From positions 1 through 47,786 of the forward strand of contig JAJZQR010000004.1 in assembly GCA_021806765.1 (NCBI GenBank): DNA of 47,786 nt. Direction: 5' to 3'. This document shows, piece after piece, positions 1-7,414 of the stretch. The first letter of the stretch is position 1; each line of letters begins with the position of its first letter. This stretch comes from Chloroflexota bacterium. Lineage in GTDB: Bacteria; Chloroflexota; UBA6077. The notes under the pieces were generated by a model. That model worked only from the letters and a program-made list of their open reading frames with translations. It searched no databases and was not told where the DNA came from. The position numbers and the translations under genes were made by a program.

Positions 1-166
1 CATGAGAAAGCGAGTCGAAGCAGTTGGTTAAGAGTATGACACGGTCCGTTGTGGCTCGGTGACGGGCCGAGGCTCCCCCGTACCGAACCCTGGTGGGAGA
101 GTAGCCAAGCGATTCTAGCCATTCTGCGAGCGCTTCGCGCCGCCAAGGCTTGAAACCCTTCACCGA

Positions 167-1215
167 ATGTGGCATTTTCGCTGTGCAGCGAAAATGGCCC
201 GGACTACAGGAGGAAACGCAGCCATCGACCTCGGCATTGAGGTCTCCCGCGCTCTCGCCCGACCACTGGAGGTGGAGGTCCGGTCTGTGGACAGCGCAAC
301 TCGCGTCAACGACGGGCAGATCGACTTCGCCATCGCCCCTGAGGAAGAGAGGCGCCAGGTCCGCTTCCCGGTCCAGGCCAGAGCAAGTGGGTACCCGCGC
401 GACGGCTTGGTGCCACGCTACCTGATGCCTTGGCAGACGAAGGACGGACTGCACGGAACGCCACCGCTCGCCGGCACCACGGATGACGACCTGGTTCTCG
501 ACCTCCAGGTGCTGGCGACCGTCGAGGCCTACCGCCGGCTGGAGCAGAACCTCAGGGCGCTGGGTTCATCCGGGGGACCAACGATGATGGGCACGTGCAG
601 CGCTTCTTATGGCGCAAGCCGGTCGGCGGGGGCATCACAGTCGTCGTGGACTTGCTCTGCGATGCCGATGGCGGGGAGGGTGGGCAGGTCGCCGAGCTGC
701 CTGGCGAGCGACGGCTTTCGGCGCTGAAGATCCCGGGAGCGCACCACATCATCCGGGATCACATCGAGGTGGAACTGACCGCCGCGCTCTTGGATGAGCG
801 CGGCGTCGCGACCGAGACGGTCCGCGTCACCAACGTGGTGCCGTGCGTCGTGCTCAAGGCGCTGGCCTACGAGGACCGATTCGAGGAGAGGGACGCTTAC
901 GACCTGATCTACTGCCTGATGCATTACGGCCGCAGACCGGAAGATGTGGCGGCCCAGTTCGCCGACCGCCTCGCACTCTGGCCCGACGAACCTCTTCTGC
1001 CACGTGCGGTCGAGATCCTCCGCGCCCGCTTCGCCTCCGACGAGCGTACCGCCGGCGCCCGAAAGGATGGCCCGATCAGCTATGCGCGGTTCCTGGCCGA
1101 TCCAGGCCGCCGCGACCTCGATGCGCGCCACCGGCAAGATGCAGCCGCCGTGGTTGAGTTGTTCCTGCGCGCCCTCGATGCCGAGCTCAAGCGGCGCTCG
1201 GGTGGCGATGTCTGA
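167..1215 (+). pseudogene. AbiEii-like nucleotidyltransferase (type IV toxin family), frameshifted
   Basis: Two reading frames together give one protein of the AbiEii/AbiGii nucleotidyltransferase family, the toxin side of type IV toxin-antitoxin and abortive-infection pairs. The first frame carries a TTDDDLVLDL stretch (the catalytic DxD-type motif, around 470-510) followed by YRRLEQNLRALG. The second frame resumes with FIRG...VQRFLWRKP and carries the family's K...R...DAYDLIY motif (about 857-915). The join lies at 562-565, where one extra G would restore a single frame. The stretch from 167 to about 440 is open in the first frame but matches nothing I recognise, so the true start is uncertain. 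With the break the product is probably inactive unless the missing base is a sequencing error. No antitoxin gene sits directly upstream in the window; an AbiEi-type antitoxin, also broken, lies on the other strand at 2603-3461. Confidence 0.6.
173..196. repeat. Short perfect inverted repeat, possible insertion-sequence end
   Basis: Two 11-base arms, CATTTTCGCTG and its exact complement, are separated by TG. The surrounding bases (TGTGGC before, GGCCCG after) give the whole block, about 168-201, the look of an IS21-type terminal repeat, but that is from memory of such ends and no transposase gene lies beside it. It could also be a simple hairpin. Confidence 0.4.
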
Positions 1216-1629
1216 TAGGGAGAGGCTGTGAACCGCGATGCCTACCGGCGGCCGGCGTCGGCATGTCGGCCGTCAACTGGACCGGCACTCGTCCTGAACT
1301 TCTTGTCACTCACACTCTGGAGTCAGATGTTCGCCGGAGGAACGCTTCCGGTCGAGTCGCCTGACCAACTGGCAAGCCTGCGCGTTCAGAACGGCGCGAG
1401 CCACGTTCCCCGACGTTAGGGCGAGCGAAACGCCGGCGTCTCTATCACGGCGAGTGCGCTGTGGATCGGCGCGCGAACAACCACGTTCGCCGTGCAGCGG
1501 TCAGCAGGCCTCGTGCGGCGCCTAGTACACGTCGGCGGGAGTCCTTGCACGGTTCGGCCACTACCGGGGCATTGTCTGCTAGTCACCAACGGCAAGCCAA
1601 AGCCAGCAGAGGACTTCCATAGGTGCGTA
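1216..1629. other. No gene recognised
   Basis: About 410 bases between the nucleotidyltransferase remnant and the small minus-strand gene. Reading frames here are short and have no ribosome binding site or recognisable motif. I see no RNA gene or repeat. Confidence 0.4.
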
Positions 1630-1752
1630 CTAGCTCTTCTTCTCCTTCAACTTCTTACCCAGTTCCTGCACTTGCTTTGTCAGTTGCTGTATTCTGGCGA
1701 CCAGTACCTTCTCCCTCGGCGAGTAGTTCTTGTCGCCTGGTTTTCTGGACAC
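1630..1752 (-). CDS. Small basic protein, 40 residues, unknown function
   Basis: A GTG start at 1752-1750 is preceded by a perfect AGGAGG ribosome binding site 8 bases upstream, and the frame runs to a TAG at 1632-1630. The product is very rich in Lys and Arg; after an N-terminal GDKNYSPREK stretch, residues 15-40 form an amphipathic, coiled-coil-like helix (VARIQQLTKQVQELGKKLKE). The near-perfect ribosome binding site and the ordered composition make it more than a chance frame. The start SRKPGDKNYSPREK faintly recalls the first residues of some small DNA-binding or transposase-associated proteins, but I do not assign a function. It stands alone, transcribed towards the nucleotidyltransferase remnant. 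Confidence 0.5.
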   Translation of the reverse strand: MSRKPGDKNYSPREKVLVARIQQLTKQVQELGKKLKEKKS

Positions 1753-2021
1753 GGCAATCACCTCCTAACGGAGCAAATCTATGACTATGTTTTGCCGCGG
1801 CAAATGACCGACACCCAGGCGCTGGCGCTCGCGCCGGCCGGGTGCGCTAGTACACCCAGGCCGAAGTACTGAGTCGGTGGGCGCCCCATGGCCAGGGTGT
1901 TCAGGTGGACCCATGCCGGCCGCCTGCCGACGGCCTGAACCGAGAGTGAATTTCAGGCGACGTGTACCAGACGGCCCCAACCGCTCCTGAGACCTCCGTG
2001 GAACTCGGCCGCATCCAGGGC

Positions 2022-2399
2022 CTACTCGCACACGATTTCCCTGATACGGCGGAGCTTGAGGGCTGCCCCACCCCCGCCGACATCTCTCAGTACGTCGTCG
2101 CTGGATGAACTCGGCCGAAGCACCGCGTCGATGATACGGGCGATGGTTCCTCCCTGTTTATATATTCTCACTTCCGCGTCCTGGCTGGCCGGCAGCTTTT
2201 GTGGGAAGTGACCGAGTCCCAGCTTCAAGAGTTCCTCGCTAATGCCAGTTACCACATGCCGCCCCAGCCGCCCGGCGCCGAAGGCGTCCCGTAGCTCCTG
2301 CATGGAAACGGTCAAGACGCCACCATTCCGCTCAACCTCGTTCTGGATATCAGCGAGCGAACCGAAACCTCCAACAGACCCTGCCTGCAGCGCCATCAC
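2022..2399 (-). CDS. Conserved-looking hypothetical protein, 125 residues
   Basis: I do not recognise the family with certainty. The start could be GTG at 2399 or the adjacent ATG at 2396; both follow a GGGAGGG ribosome binding site. The middle of the protein (LLKLGLGHFPQKLP followed by EVRIYKQGGTIARIIDAVL) has the alternation of helix and strand expected of a small globular alpha/beta protein; there is no signal peptide, membrane segment or metal motif. The C-terminus is less conserved in appearance and Ser/Gly-rich. It has its own promoter (2429-2457), giving a leader of only about 22 bases, so it is a single-gene transcript. It lies between toxin-antitoxin remnants in what looks like accessory DNA. 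Confidence 0.6.
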   Translation of the reverse strand: MMALQAGSVGGFGSLADIQNEVERNGGVLTVSMQELRDAFGAGRLGRHVVTGISEELLKLGLGHFPQKLPASQDAEVRIYKQGGTIARIIDAVLRPSSSSDDVLRDVGGGGAALKLRRIREIVCE

Positions 2400-2428
2400 C
2401 CAACCCTCCCGGGAAATGATCTGCGATT

Positions 2429-2457
2429 AATATATCATAAAGCGATTTTCCTGGCAA
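2429..2457 (-). promoter_or_regulatory. Sigma-70 promoter for the 2022-2399 gene
   Basis: On the minus strand TTGCCA (2457-2452) and TATATT (2434-2429) are separated by exactly 17 bases, in an AT-rich island within GC-rich DNA. The predicted start of transcription is near 2422, about 22 bases before the coding sequence. Confidence 0.7.
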
Positions 2458-2602
2458 GACGTTCTGTCTGGCTGTGCGGGCCAACTCCGTGGTCAGACGA
2501 GAGCGCAGGCAGTTGTTGCGTCCCCGAACAGGGCGGCCGGTTGGGGCTGGGCCTTCTTGGCATTGGCGCGGTTAGCAGAGTGGGCGCAGCGGCGTTCTGC
2601 CT

Positions 2603-3461
2603 TCACCCACCGCGGCGCAGGTTCTCGATCACGTGCCAGGTGGGGTCGTGGCAGCCGCGGGCCGGACGACCGGGGTCATGGGGGGAGTCGCCTCTGGAGG
2701 GATAGGCTCGCAGGGACACTACCAGATCCGGAGCGGCCCCGAACTCCTCGAGCGCCCAGCCCCCCGCTTCACCACGGCAGCTACCCCGAGCTTGACCGCG
2801 TCCTTCACCAGGAGATCGATGTCTAGGTCCAACAGATGGGCCTCGAGGATCTCCAGCGCGACCGAGAGCGAGCCGAAGACGTGGAAGTGGTGGAAAGCGT
2901 CGATCAGTGCCCGCTCCCGTTCGAAGATGGGGACCTGATTGCGATCAACGACCCAGACTTGTGTTACGCCGAAAAAGCGCGCCCGGGCGACGGCGATGAA
3001 CTCGTATCGAACGCTCCCCACGGTCCACATAGGGCGATCATCAGCGTCGTGCGTTCCATCCGAGGGAGGATACCTCCGCCTGGGAGACGAGAGCGTGATG
3101 TTCGTCGGCACCTGGTCGGCAAGGCCCCAGTGCTGGAGAGCCGACCAGTGGCTGACGGCCGAAGGTGTCACATCGCGGTGCCGACGGCGAAAGGGTGCGC
3201 TTTCGGGGACCCGGTCCCCGGATCGTTGGCGGCGTAGAGGCATTTCTTGACGCGGGTGATCCACCCGGCACCCGCAAGCCGGTGGAGGATCGTTAAGGCG
3301 TGCCCTGGCGTGAGGCCAAGCCCCGCCCCCTCGCTGATCGCCCGGGCCGTGGTGAAAGGGTCTGCACCGGCGCCCTCCATGGCCACCAGCAGGCGTATTC
3401 CCAGGGGCTCACCATATCCTCGCGTACCAGCCCCTTCGTATGGTTGTGTTGCCATGCTCAC
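2603..3461 (-). pseudogene. AbiEi-type antitoxin (type IV TA), broken by two frameshifts
   Basis: Three successive minus-strand frames read as one AbiEi-family antitoxin, a winged-helix repressor that neutralises an AbiEii nucleotidyltransferase. Frame one (3461 to about 3175) is the N-terminal winged helix, ending LHRLAGAGWITRVKKCLYA and HPFAVGTAM. Frame two (about 3175-2765) has TPSAVSHWSALQHWGL, the hallmark of the central domain, then VRYEFIAVARARFFGVTQVW, PIFERERALIDAF and LGVAAVVKR. Frame three (about 2765-2603) has GWALEEFGAAPDLV, LRAYPS and the usual end TWHVIENL, with a TGA at 2605-2603. Each break is explained by one missing base (a G near 3170; a G in the G run at 2760-2765). The gene is dead or the assembly has indels. 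Unlike intact systems, the expected toxin gene does not follow it. Confidence 0.75.
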
Positions 3462-3687
3462 GGTTTCCGTAATCTAGCCTACGCGATCGTATCATGCCCA
3501 CCGATTGGGGCGCGACACGCCCGCAGATCGTCCGAACGGCCAAGCATCAGACGCACGGCGGTGGATTGCCCGAGCCTTCCTTCGCGGGGAAGACACCCTT
3601 GAACTACCCGGAGCTCAGCGAGAGCGATGTACCGGCCGCGCGGCGGGCAAGCCGTTGGTGAGCGAGCAGAGACCAAACGAGCATCTG

Positions 3688-4017
3688 CTAACGCTCCCGA
3701 CGAAGGGCCTGCAGAATCTGCCGCGTCGGATAACCGAGAATGAACTGGACCTGGCCTGGCTCCTCAATGATGATGAATCTGTCACCATCGATGCGGAAGC
3801 TGGCCTCCCACTGAATACTGTAACTGGTGGGCGTTTCAGCCACCGTGAATGGTCTCCTTTCGCCCGCACGCGCCAGGCACAGAGCCAGGCCATCCTCGGC
3901 GTCGAGCATCCAGGCGTCCCCCGTTTCAGTGGAGAACAAGACCAGCCCGCCAAGAGTGACTATGCGCGCATCTTGGCCTTCGGCCCGCGAAATGCAGTAT
4001 TCGATCTCCCGAGCCAT
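3688..4017 (-). CDS. Hypothetical protein, 109 residues
   Basis: Start chosen at the ATG at 4017 because an AGAGGA ribosome binding site lies 7 bases upstream; a longer frame to 4098 has no such site and overlaps the GC-rich spacer. The product reads like a compact beta-rich protein: MAREIEYCISRAEGQDARIV, a TLGGLVLFSTETGDAWMLD strand pair, then FRIDGDRFIIIEEPGQVQFIL near the C-terminus. No membrane segment or metal site is visible. I do not recognise the family. It is probably the second gene of a two-gene unit with 4082-4423, which ends 64 bases upstream. Confidence 0.65.
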   Translation of the reverse strand: MAREIEYCISRAEGQDARIVTLGGLVLFSTETGDAWMLDAEDGLALCLARAGERRPFTVAETPTSYSIQWEASFRIDGDRFIIIEEPGQVQFILGYPTRQILQALRRER

Positions 4018-4081
4018 GCTGATTTCCTCTCGACTCAAGACCTGGGCGTGAGCCGGAGGAGCATTCGTCCCTCCTGCCCGT

Positions 4082-4423
4082 CTACGCCTTCCCACCACAC
4101 CCTTCTCCAGTGGCGTGCATCTTCGGCCTTCGGTGAGGGCAGAGGATCTCTATCATCTCGCCTCTATGAAACACGATGGTATGCTCATCCGGATCAGAGT
4201 CACTAAGACGGATCTTCCTCTTGTGACTCATCTGTTTGGCCTCCCGAATGGTGTTCTCGGAGAAATGGGACTGATGACCACAATCACACTCGTAAGATGA
4301 CGGAAAGATCTCTTTGGGCATGGTCCACCTCACCGAAATCGACTGCTTCGCGAGCGCCTCGAATTGGCTCTGGGATGCCTTCCTTGCCACGTTCTGCAGT
4401 TCAGCAAGCTCGCTTGTGGCCAC
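4082..4423 (-). CDS. Hypothetical protein with CxC/CPH cysteines, 113 residues
   Basis: The frame opens with TTG at 4426 or GTG at 4423; I take the GTG, though no strong ribosome binding site decides it. Residues 45-60 contain YECDCGHQSHF and residues 90-100 contain EILCPHRR, a spaced set of Cys and His that could bind a metal or form a zinc knuckle. Between them lies ENTIREAKQMSHKRKIRLSDSD, basic and polar, then PDEHTIVF. The combination looks like a real, conserved small protein of accessory DNA but I do not recognise the family. It is the first gene of a probable pair with 3688-4017. Confidence 0.6.
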   Translation of the reverse strand: MATSELAELQNVARKASQSQFEALAKQSISVRWTMPKEIFPSSYECDCGHQSHFSENTIREAKQMSHKRKIRLSDSDPDEHTIVFHRGEMIEILCPHRRPKMHATGEGCGGKA

Positions 4424-4628
4424 CAAGGCTCCACCCCGGACCTTGCGTTTACGAGGTCCATCATTGCCAATTGCCTATCCCCCGTCAACAGGACTGAGCC
4501 CAAGACCATTGCCTGTCAGGCAACTGCCGCCTATAATCCAACTATGGGCATCGCGCCGCCCCCAATGGCGCGAAAATTTGATTGTCGCAAACCGGTGGAA
4601 AAGAGCTCGAAACGGCGATTCACGCAAA

Positions 4629-4678
4629 TCTGCCTTCCAAGCAGATTGTCGCGGGTTCGAGTCCCGTCTCCCGCTCCA
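4629..4678 (+). tRNA. 3' half of tRNA-Gly(UCC), probable att site
   Basis: The bases fold as the 3' half of a glycine tRNA. The anticodon stem is TCTGC/GCAGA around the loop CTTCCAA, with anticodon TCC at 4636-4638. A TTGTC variable loop follows, then the T arm with TTCGAGT, then CTCCCGC, a T discriminator and an encoded CCA at 4676-4678. The matching 5' acceptor strand GCGGGAG and a D arm are absent from the preceding 40 bases, so this is not a working tRNA. Integrases of mobile elements commonly recombine in exactly this anticodon-to-3'-end segment and leave such a duplicate. No integrase gene is in the window. Confidence 0.8.
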
Positions 4679-4712
4679 AAGCCCCGTTTCGCCTACGGCG
4701 AGCGGGGCTTTT
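4678..4712 (+). terminator. Rho-independent terminator following the tRNA fragment
   Basis: AAAGCCCCG pairs with CGGGGCTTT across a loop that itself contains a short CGCC/GGCG hairpin, and the 3' arm runs into a TTTT tract. It sits directly after the tRNA CCA, as expected for the original tRNA gene, and so belongs to the chromosomal side of the junction. Confidence 0.8.
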
Positions 4713-4958
4713 GCCTTCCCCACCTCGCGCGATGGGTGCTTCACGATGATCTGATTCTTGCCCACTTTGGCGGCGTCGCGATGGCCCAATTCTTTCTTGC
4801 CTGGTGGGAGGGCATGGACAGGAACAAATCTCCACGACCCAGGCTGACCTCTCGCTGCTGCCCCACGGTATCCACGCGTCACCGGGTTTCGGGAGATGCG
4901 AGCATTCTGAGTTCTCCGACAGCTGGTGCTGCTCGGCCCCGCGGCCCGACGATAGCTG

Positions 4959-5018
4959 TTGCCGCTTCCAACCCACCGTGGTATGATGCATGCCATTACA
5001 TGAATACATAATCATGTA
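4959..5018 (+). promoter_or_regulatory. Promoter and dyad operator before the winged-helix gene
   Basis: TTGCCG (4959-4964) and TATGAT (4982-4987) are 17 bases apart. Nine bases after the -10 box begins a perfect dyad, TACATGA (4997-5003), 8 bases, TCATGTA (5012-5018), which would cover the start of transcription, so a bound protein would be expected to repress. The same arrangement is found at 12600-12636. Confidence 0.75.
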
Positions 5019-5096
5019 TCGTCGTTCTCGGTCGCGCCTACACCCTTTACGGCAAAACATCTACGGCTGTGGATACACTCTTGGAGGTTGAATGCC

Positions 5097-5495
5097 ATGG
5101 CTTCATGGAGCTTCTTGACCAACTACGGGTTGGTGCTCACCTACCTCGGTCGTTACCCCGACAGCACCGGCTTAGAGATAGCGCAAGCGGTGGGGATCAC
5201 TGAGCGTGCAGCCCGTAAGATCGTGGCGGACCTCCTGACGGAAGGCTACATCGAGCGTGAGAAGGTTGGCCGGCGCAACCGGTACCGGCTGAACACCTCC
5301 CTGCCGTTGCGGCACCCAGGCGAACGTACTGCCACGGTTGGCGAGTTGCTCGGGCTGCTGTGGCGCGATCGGGTCCCGGCCCGGGAGTCTGCGGCAGAGG
5401 CGACCCCCCCATCTCGGATCGAGGATAGGATCTCGGATGGAGTGGCAAGCCCGGTACTGAGGCCCAACTTTAGGAAGCATGGTGATACCCGATGA
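5097..5495 (+). CDS. Winged helix-turn-helix transcriptional regulator
   Basis: ATG at 5097 chosen because TTGGAGG lies 9 bases upstream; the in-frame TTG at 5088 would be 0-1 base from it. The first 75 residues form a MarR/ArsR-like winged helix: an N-terminal helix, then STGLEIAQAVGITERAARKIVADLLTEGYI as the helix-turn-helix, then EREKVGRRNRYRLN as the beta wing. The remaining 55 residues are Arg- and Pro-rich and probably flexible; no ligand domain is present. It has its own promoter with a dyad operator about 80 bases upstream, so self-regulation is likely. Its stop codon overlaps the next start (ATGA at 5492-5495), so the two are translationally coupled. The same operator before the glucan synthase suggests that gene as a second target. 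Confidence 0.8.
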   Translation: MASWSFLTNYGLVLTYLGRYPDSTGLEIAQAVGITERAARKIVADLLTEGYIEREKVGRRNRYRLNTSLPLRHPGERTATVGELLGLLWRDRVPARESAAEATPPSRIEDRISDGVASPVLRPNFRKHGDTR

Positions 5496-5680
5496 GCACG
5501 AAAACCGTTCGTATCGACGTGACAAGCGAGCAGATCGGCAGGCTCCGCCAGGAGGTGTTCTGCAATCAGCGGTTGTCCGAAGTAGAGCGCCGGAAGGCGG
5601 TGAAGAAGGTGCTGCCGCTGCCCCTGGACGGCAGCCGTGTAGATCTGTACTGCGATGGGAAGTTCGTAGGGGCGGTGTAG
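5492..5680 (+). CDS. Small hypothetical protein, 62 residues
   Basis: Starts within the stop codon of the regulator (ATGA overlap), which argues for a real coupled gene. The protein is soluble and mixed in charge, with a SEQIGRLRQEVFCNQRLSEVERRKAVKKVL helical half and a VDLYCDGKFVGAV strand at the end. One Cys in each half does not make a metal site. I do not recognise it. Coupling to the winged-helix regulator suggests a partner or accessory role. Confidence 0.6.
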   Translation: MSTKTVRIDVTSEQIGRLRQEVFCNQRLSEVERRKAVKKVLPLPLDGSRVDLYCDGKFVGAV

Positions 5681-5681
5681 G

Positions 5682-5700
5682 AGGTCTCCTATGGAGACCT
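5682..5700 (+). repeat. Hairpin between the 62-residue gene and rplY
   Basis: AGGTCTCC (5682-5689), TAT, GGAGACCT (5693-5700) is a perfect 8-bp stem with a 3-base loop just before the ribosome binding site of rplY. It includes an alternative AGGAGG at 5679-5684. It may protect or shape the transcript between the two genes; there is no T run, so it is not a typical terminator. Confidence 0.5.
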
Positions 5701-5714
5701 TTAAAGGAGAAGGC

Positions 5715-6350
5715 ATGACCGATCAAATGGAACTCGCGGTGGAAGAGAGGATCGTATCTGGAACAGCCCAGGCGAGACGGCTCCGCCAACAGGGGATGGT
5801 TCCAGCCAACATGTTTGGTCGCCATCTGCCCTCGGTGTCGCTGCAGGTGAACAGTGTAGCGCTGCAGAAGCTGTTGGGCCTCGGTGGTAGCAAGGTAATC
5901 CTGCTGTTGAAGGTGGGGGACCAACCGGCGGTCCAGGCACTGATAAAGGAGGTGCAACACAACCCCCGCGGTGGGGCGATAACCCATGTGGATTTCTACC
6001 GCGTCGCGGCTGGGGAGACGCTAAGGACCCCTGTTCAATTCCACTTCATCAACGAGCCGGCGCTAGCCAGCATGGTGGACGTGACGGTGTTGCGGCCGCT
6101 AAACGAAGTGATGGTCGAGTGCCTTCCGGCCGACCTTCCGTCCAGTATCCAGGTGGATCTCTCTCAGCTGGGTGAGGTGGGAGCCGTGATCCGGGTTGAG
6201 AATCTGGTGGTGGGCTCGGGGGTGATCATCCTGACCGACCCCAACGAGATGGTGGCGGGCCTGCAACAGCGGGGTCCCACGGAGAAGGCGGAAGGGGTTG
6301 AGGGAAAGGCTGAAGCCACTGCGGCCACACCCACGACCCTGGCGGGCTAA
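5715..6350 (+). CDS. rplY: 50S ribosomal protein L25, general stress protein Ctc type
   Basis: Binds 5S rRNA in the large ribosomal subunit. The product has the two-domain Ctc layout: an N-terminal L25 beta barrel (residues about 1-95, with ARRLRQQGMVPANMFG and the SLQVNSVALQKLL strand) and a C-terminal TL5-like domain (about 96-190, with THVDFYRV, FHFINEPALA and VECLPADLPSSIQVDLSQL). An Ala/Glu-rich tail of about 20 residues ends it, as is common. Start taken at the ATG at 5715, with AAAGGAGAAGGC just upstream; an upstream in-frame ATG at 5691 lies inside the hairpin at 5682-5700. 211 residues fits the family. Confidence 0.93.
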   Translation: MTDQMELAVEERIVSGTAQARRLRQQGMVPANMFGRHLPSVSLQVNSVALQKLLGLGGSKVILLLKVGDQPAVQALIKEVQHNPRGGAITHVDFYRVAAGETLRTPVQFHFINEPALASMVDVTVLRPLNEVMVECLPADLPSSIQVDLSQLGEVGAVIRVENLVVGSGVIILTDPNEMVAGLQQRGPTEKAEGVEGKAEATAATPTTLAG

Positions 6351-6430
6351 GCAGCCGAGCGTCAGAGTTGACCGTATAGACACCCGAACTGCCGGTAGGC
6401 AGTCGCAAGGTACACAAAAGGGGCATTCAG

Positions 6431-7258
6431 ATGGATTTCCTCTCCTCCCTTGGGGTGAGTGCTATTTTCCTGGTCGTCCTGGCCTTCATGCTGGTGGTCT
6501 CGGCCGTCAAGGTGGTCCAGGAGTACGAGCGAGGCGTCATCTTCCGGCTCGGCCGGCTGACAGGCGCCAAGGGACCGGGCCTGTTCTTCATCATCCCGGG
6601 GATCGATCGGATGATGAAGATCGATCTGCGAGTGATCACCATGGACGTGCCGGCTCAGGAGGTGATCACCCGGGACAACGTCACCGTGAAGGTGAACGCG
6701 GTGGTTTACTTCAGGGTTGTGGACCCCAACATGGCGGTGACGAGGGTCCTCGACTACATTCGGGCCACCTCTCAGATCGCCCAGACCACCCTTCGGGCGG
6801 TGTTGGGCCAGTCGGATCTGGACGGCCTGCTGGCGCAGCGGGAGCAGATAAACGCACGGCTGCAGCAGATCATCGACGAGCAAACGGAGCCCTGGGGAGT
6901 CAAGGTGAGCGTGGTGGAAGTGAAGGACGTCGAGCTGCCCCAGTCGATGCAGCGGGCAATGGCCAAGCAGGCCGAGGCGGAACGAGAGAAGAGGGCGAAG
7001 ATCATCCACGCCCAGGGCGAGTACGAGGCCTCCGCGCGGTTGGCCGATGCCGCCGACCAGCTAAACCGGTCGCCCGCGGCACTCCAACTGCGCTATATGC
7101 AGACCCTGACGGAGATAGCCGTGGAGAAGAACTCCACCATCATCTTCCCGCTGCCCATCGACCTGTTGGAGGGGTTGCTCCCCAGCCTGTTCAAGGGCAA
7201 CGGCCACGCCCCTGCGGCGGAAATCCCGCCCAAGCTGCCCACGACACCGGTGGGGTAG
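6431..7258 (+). CDS. Slipin / SPFH (band 7, stomatin-like) membrane protein
   Basis: Stomatin-like scaffold of the inner membrane. Residues 6-27 form one membrane helix ([25 protein letters not shown]), followed by the slipin signature [13 protein letters not shown], the SPFH domain (to about residue 190, with [25 protein letters not shown]), then a helical stalk rich in Ala/Glu ([28 protein letters not shown]) and a short Pro-rich tail. In many bacteria slipins sit beside an NfeD protease partner; none is seen here. It follows rplY by 80 bases in the same direction and ends at the convergent palindrome 7311-7348. Confidence 0.92.
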   Translation: MDFLSSLGVSAIFLVVLAFMLVVSAVKVVQEYERGVIFRLGRLTGAKGPGLFFIIPGIDRMMKIDLRVITMDVPAQEVITRDNVTVKVNAVVYFRVVDPNMAVTRVLDYIRATSQIAQTTLRAVLGQSDLDGLLAQREQINARLQQIIDEQTEPWGVKVSVVEVKDVELPQSMQRAMAKQAEAEREKRAKIIHAQGEYEASARLADAADQLNRSPAALQLRYMQTLTEIAVEKNSTIIFPLPIDLLEGLLPSLFKGNGHAPAAEIPPKLPTTPVG

Positions 7259-7310
7259 ACAGGCAAGCACGGCTTTGGAAGATGGCCCGTAGCTCGGCCG
7301 TCTCTCGTTC

Positions 7311-7348
7311 CCAGAAGCCTCGCATGGGGGCCCATGCGAGGCTTCTGG
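7311..7348. terminator. Long palindromic terminator between convergent genes
   Basis: An 18-bp perfect stem with a 2-base loop (7311-7328 pairing with 7331-7348) lies between the slipin gene and the oppositely oriented kinase. No T run follows on either strand, so it is either a bidirectional stem-only terminator or a protein binding site. Confidence 0.55.
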
Positions 7349-7414
7349 AATTCTGAGCGCTTCACGGAGGGCGTGTGATCGGGCCGGGCCATGGTGCGCG
7401 CGACTGTGCCCGCG

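Noticed and set aside
1..166. Possible tRNA-like D arm and hairpin
   Set aside because: No consistent cloverleaf, acceptor pairing or T arm could be formed.
2557..3250. Plus-strand frames opposite AbiEi
   Set aside because: They are antisense to a recognised protein and carry no motif.
4475..5060. Minus-strand frames over the tRNA fragment reading GRRDSNPRQSAWKAD and ETGLEPATICLEG
   Set aside because: These are the well-known false proteins made by reading a tRNA-Gly gene backwards; the DNA is the tRNA fragment.
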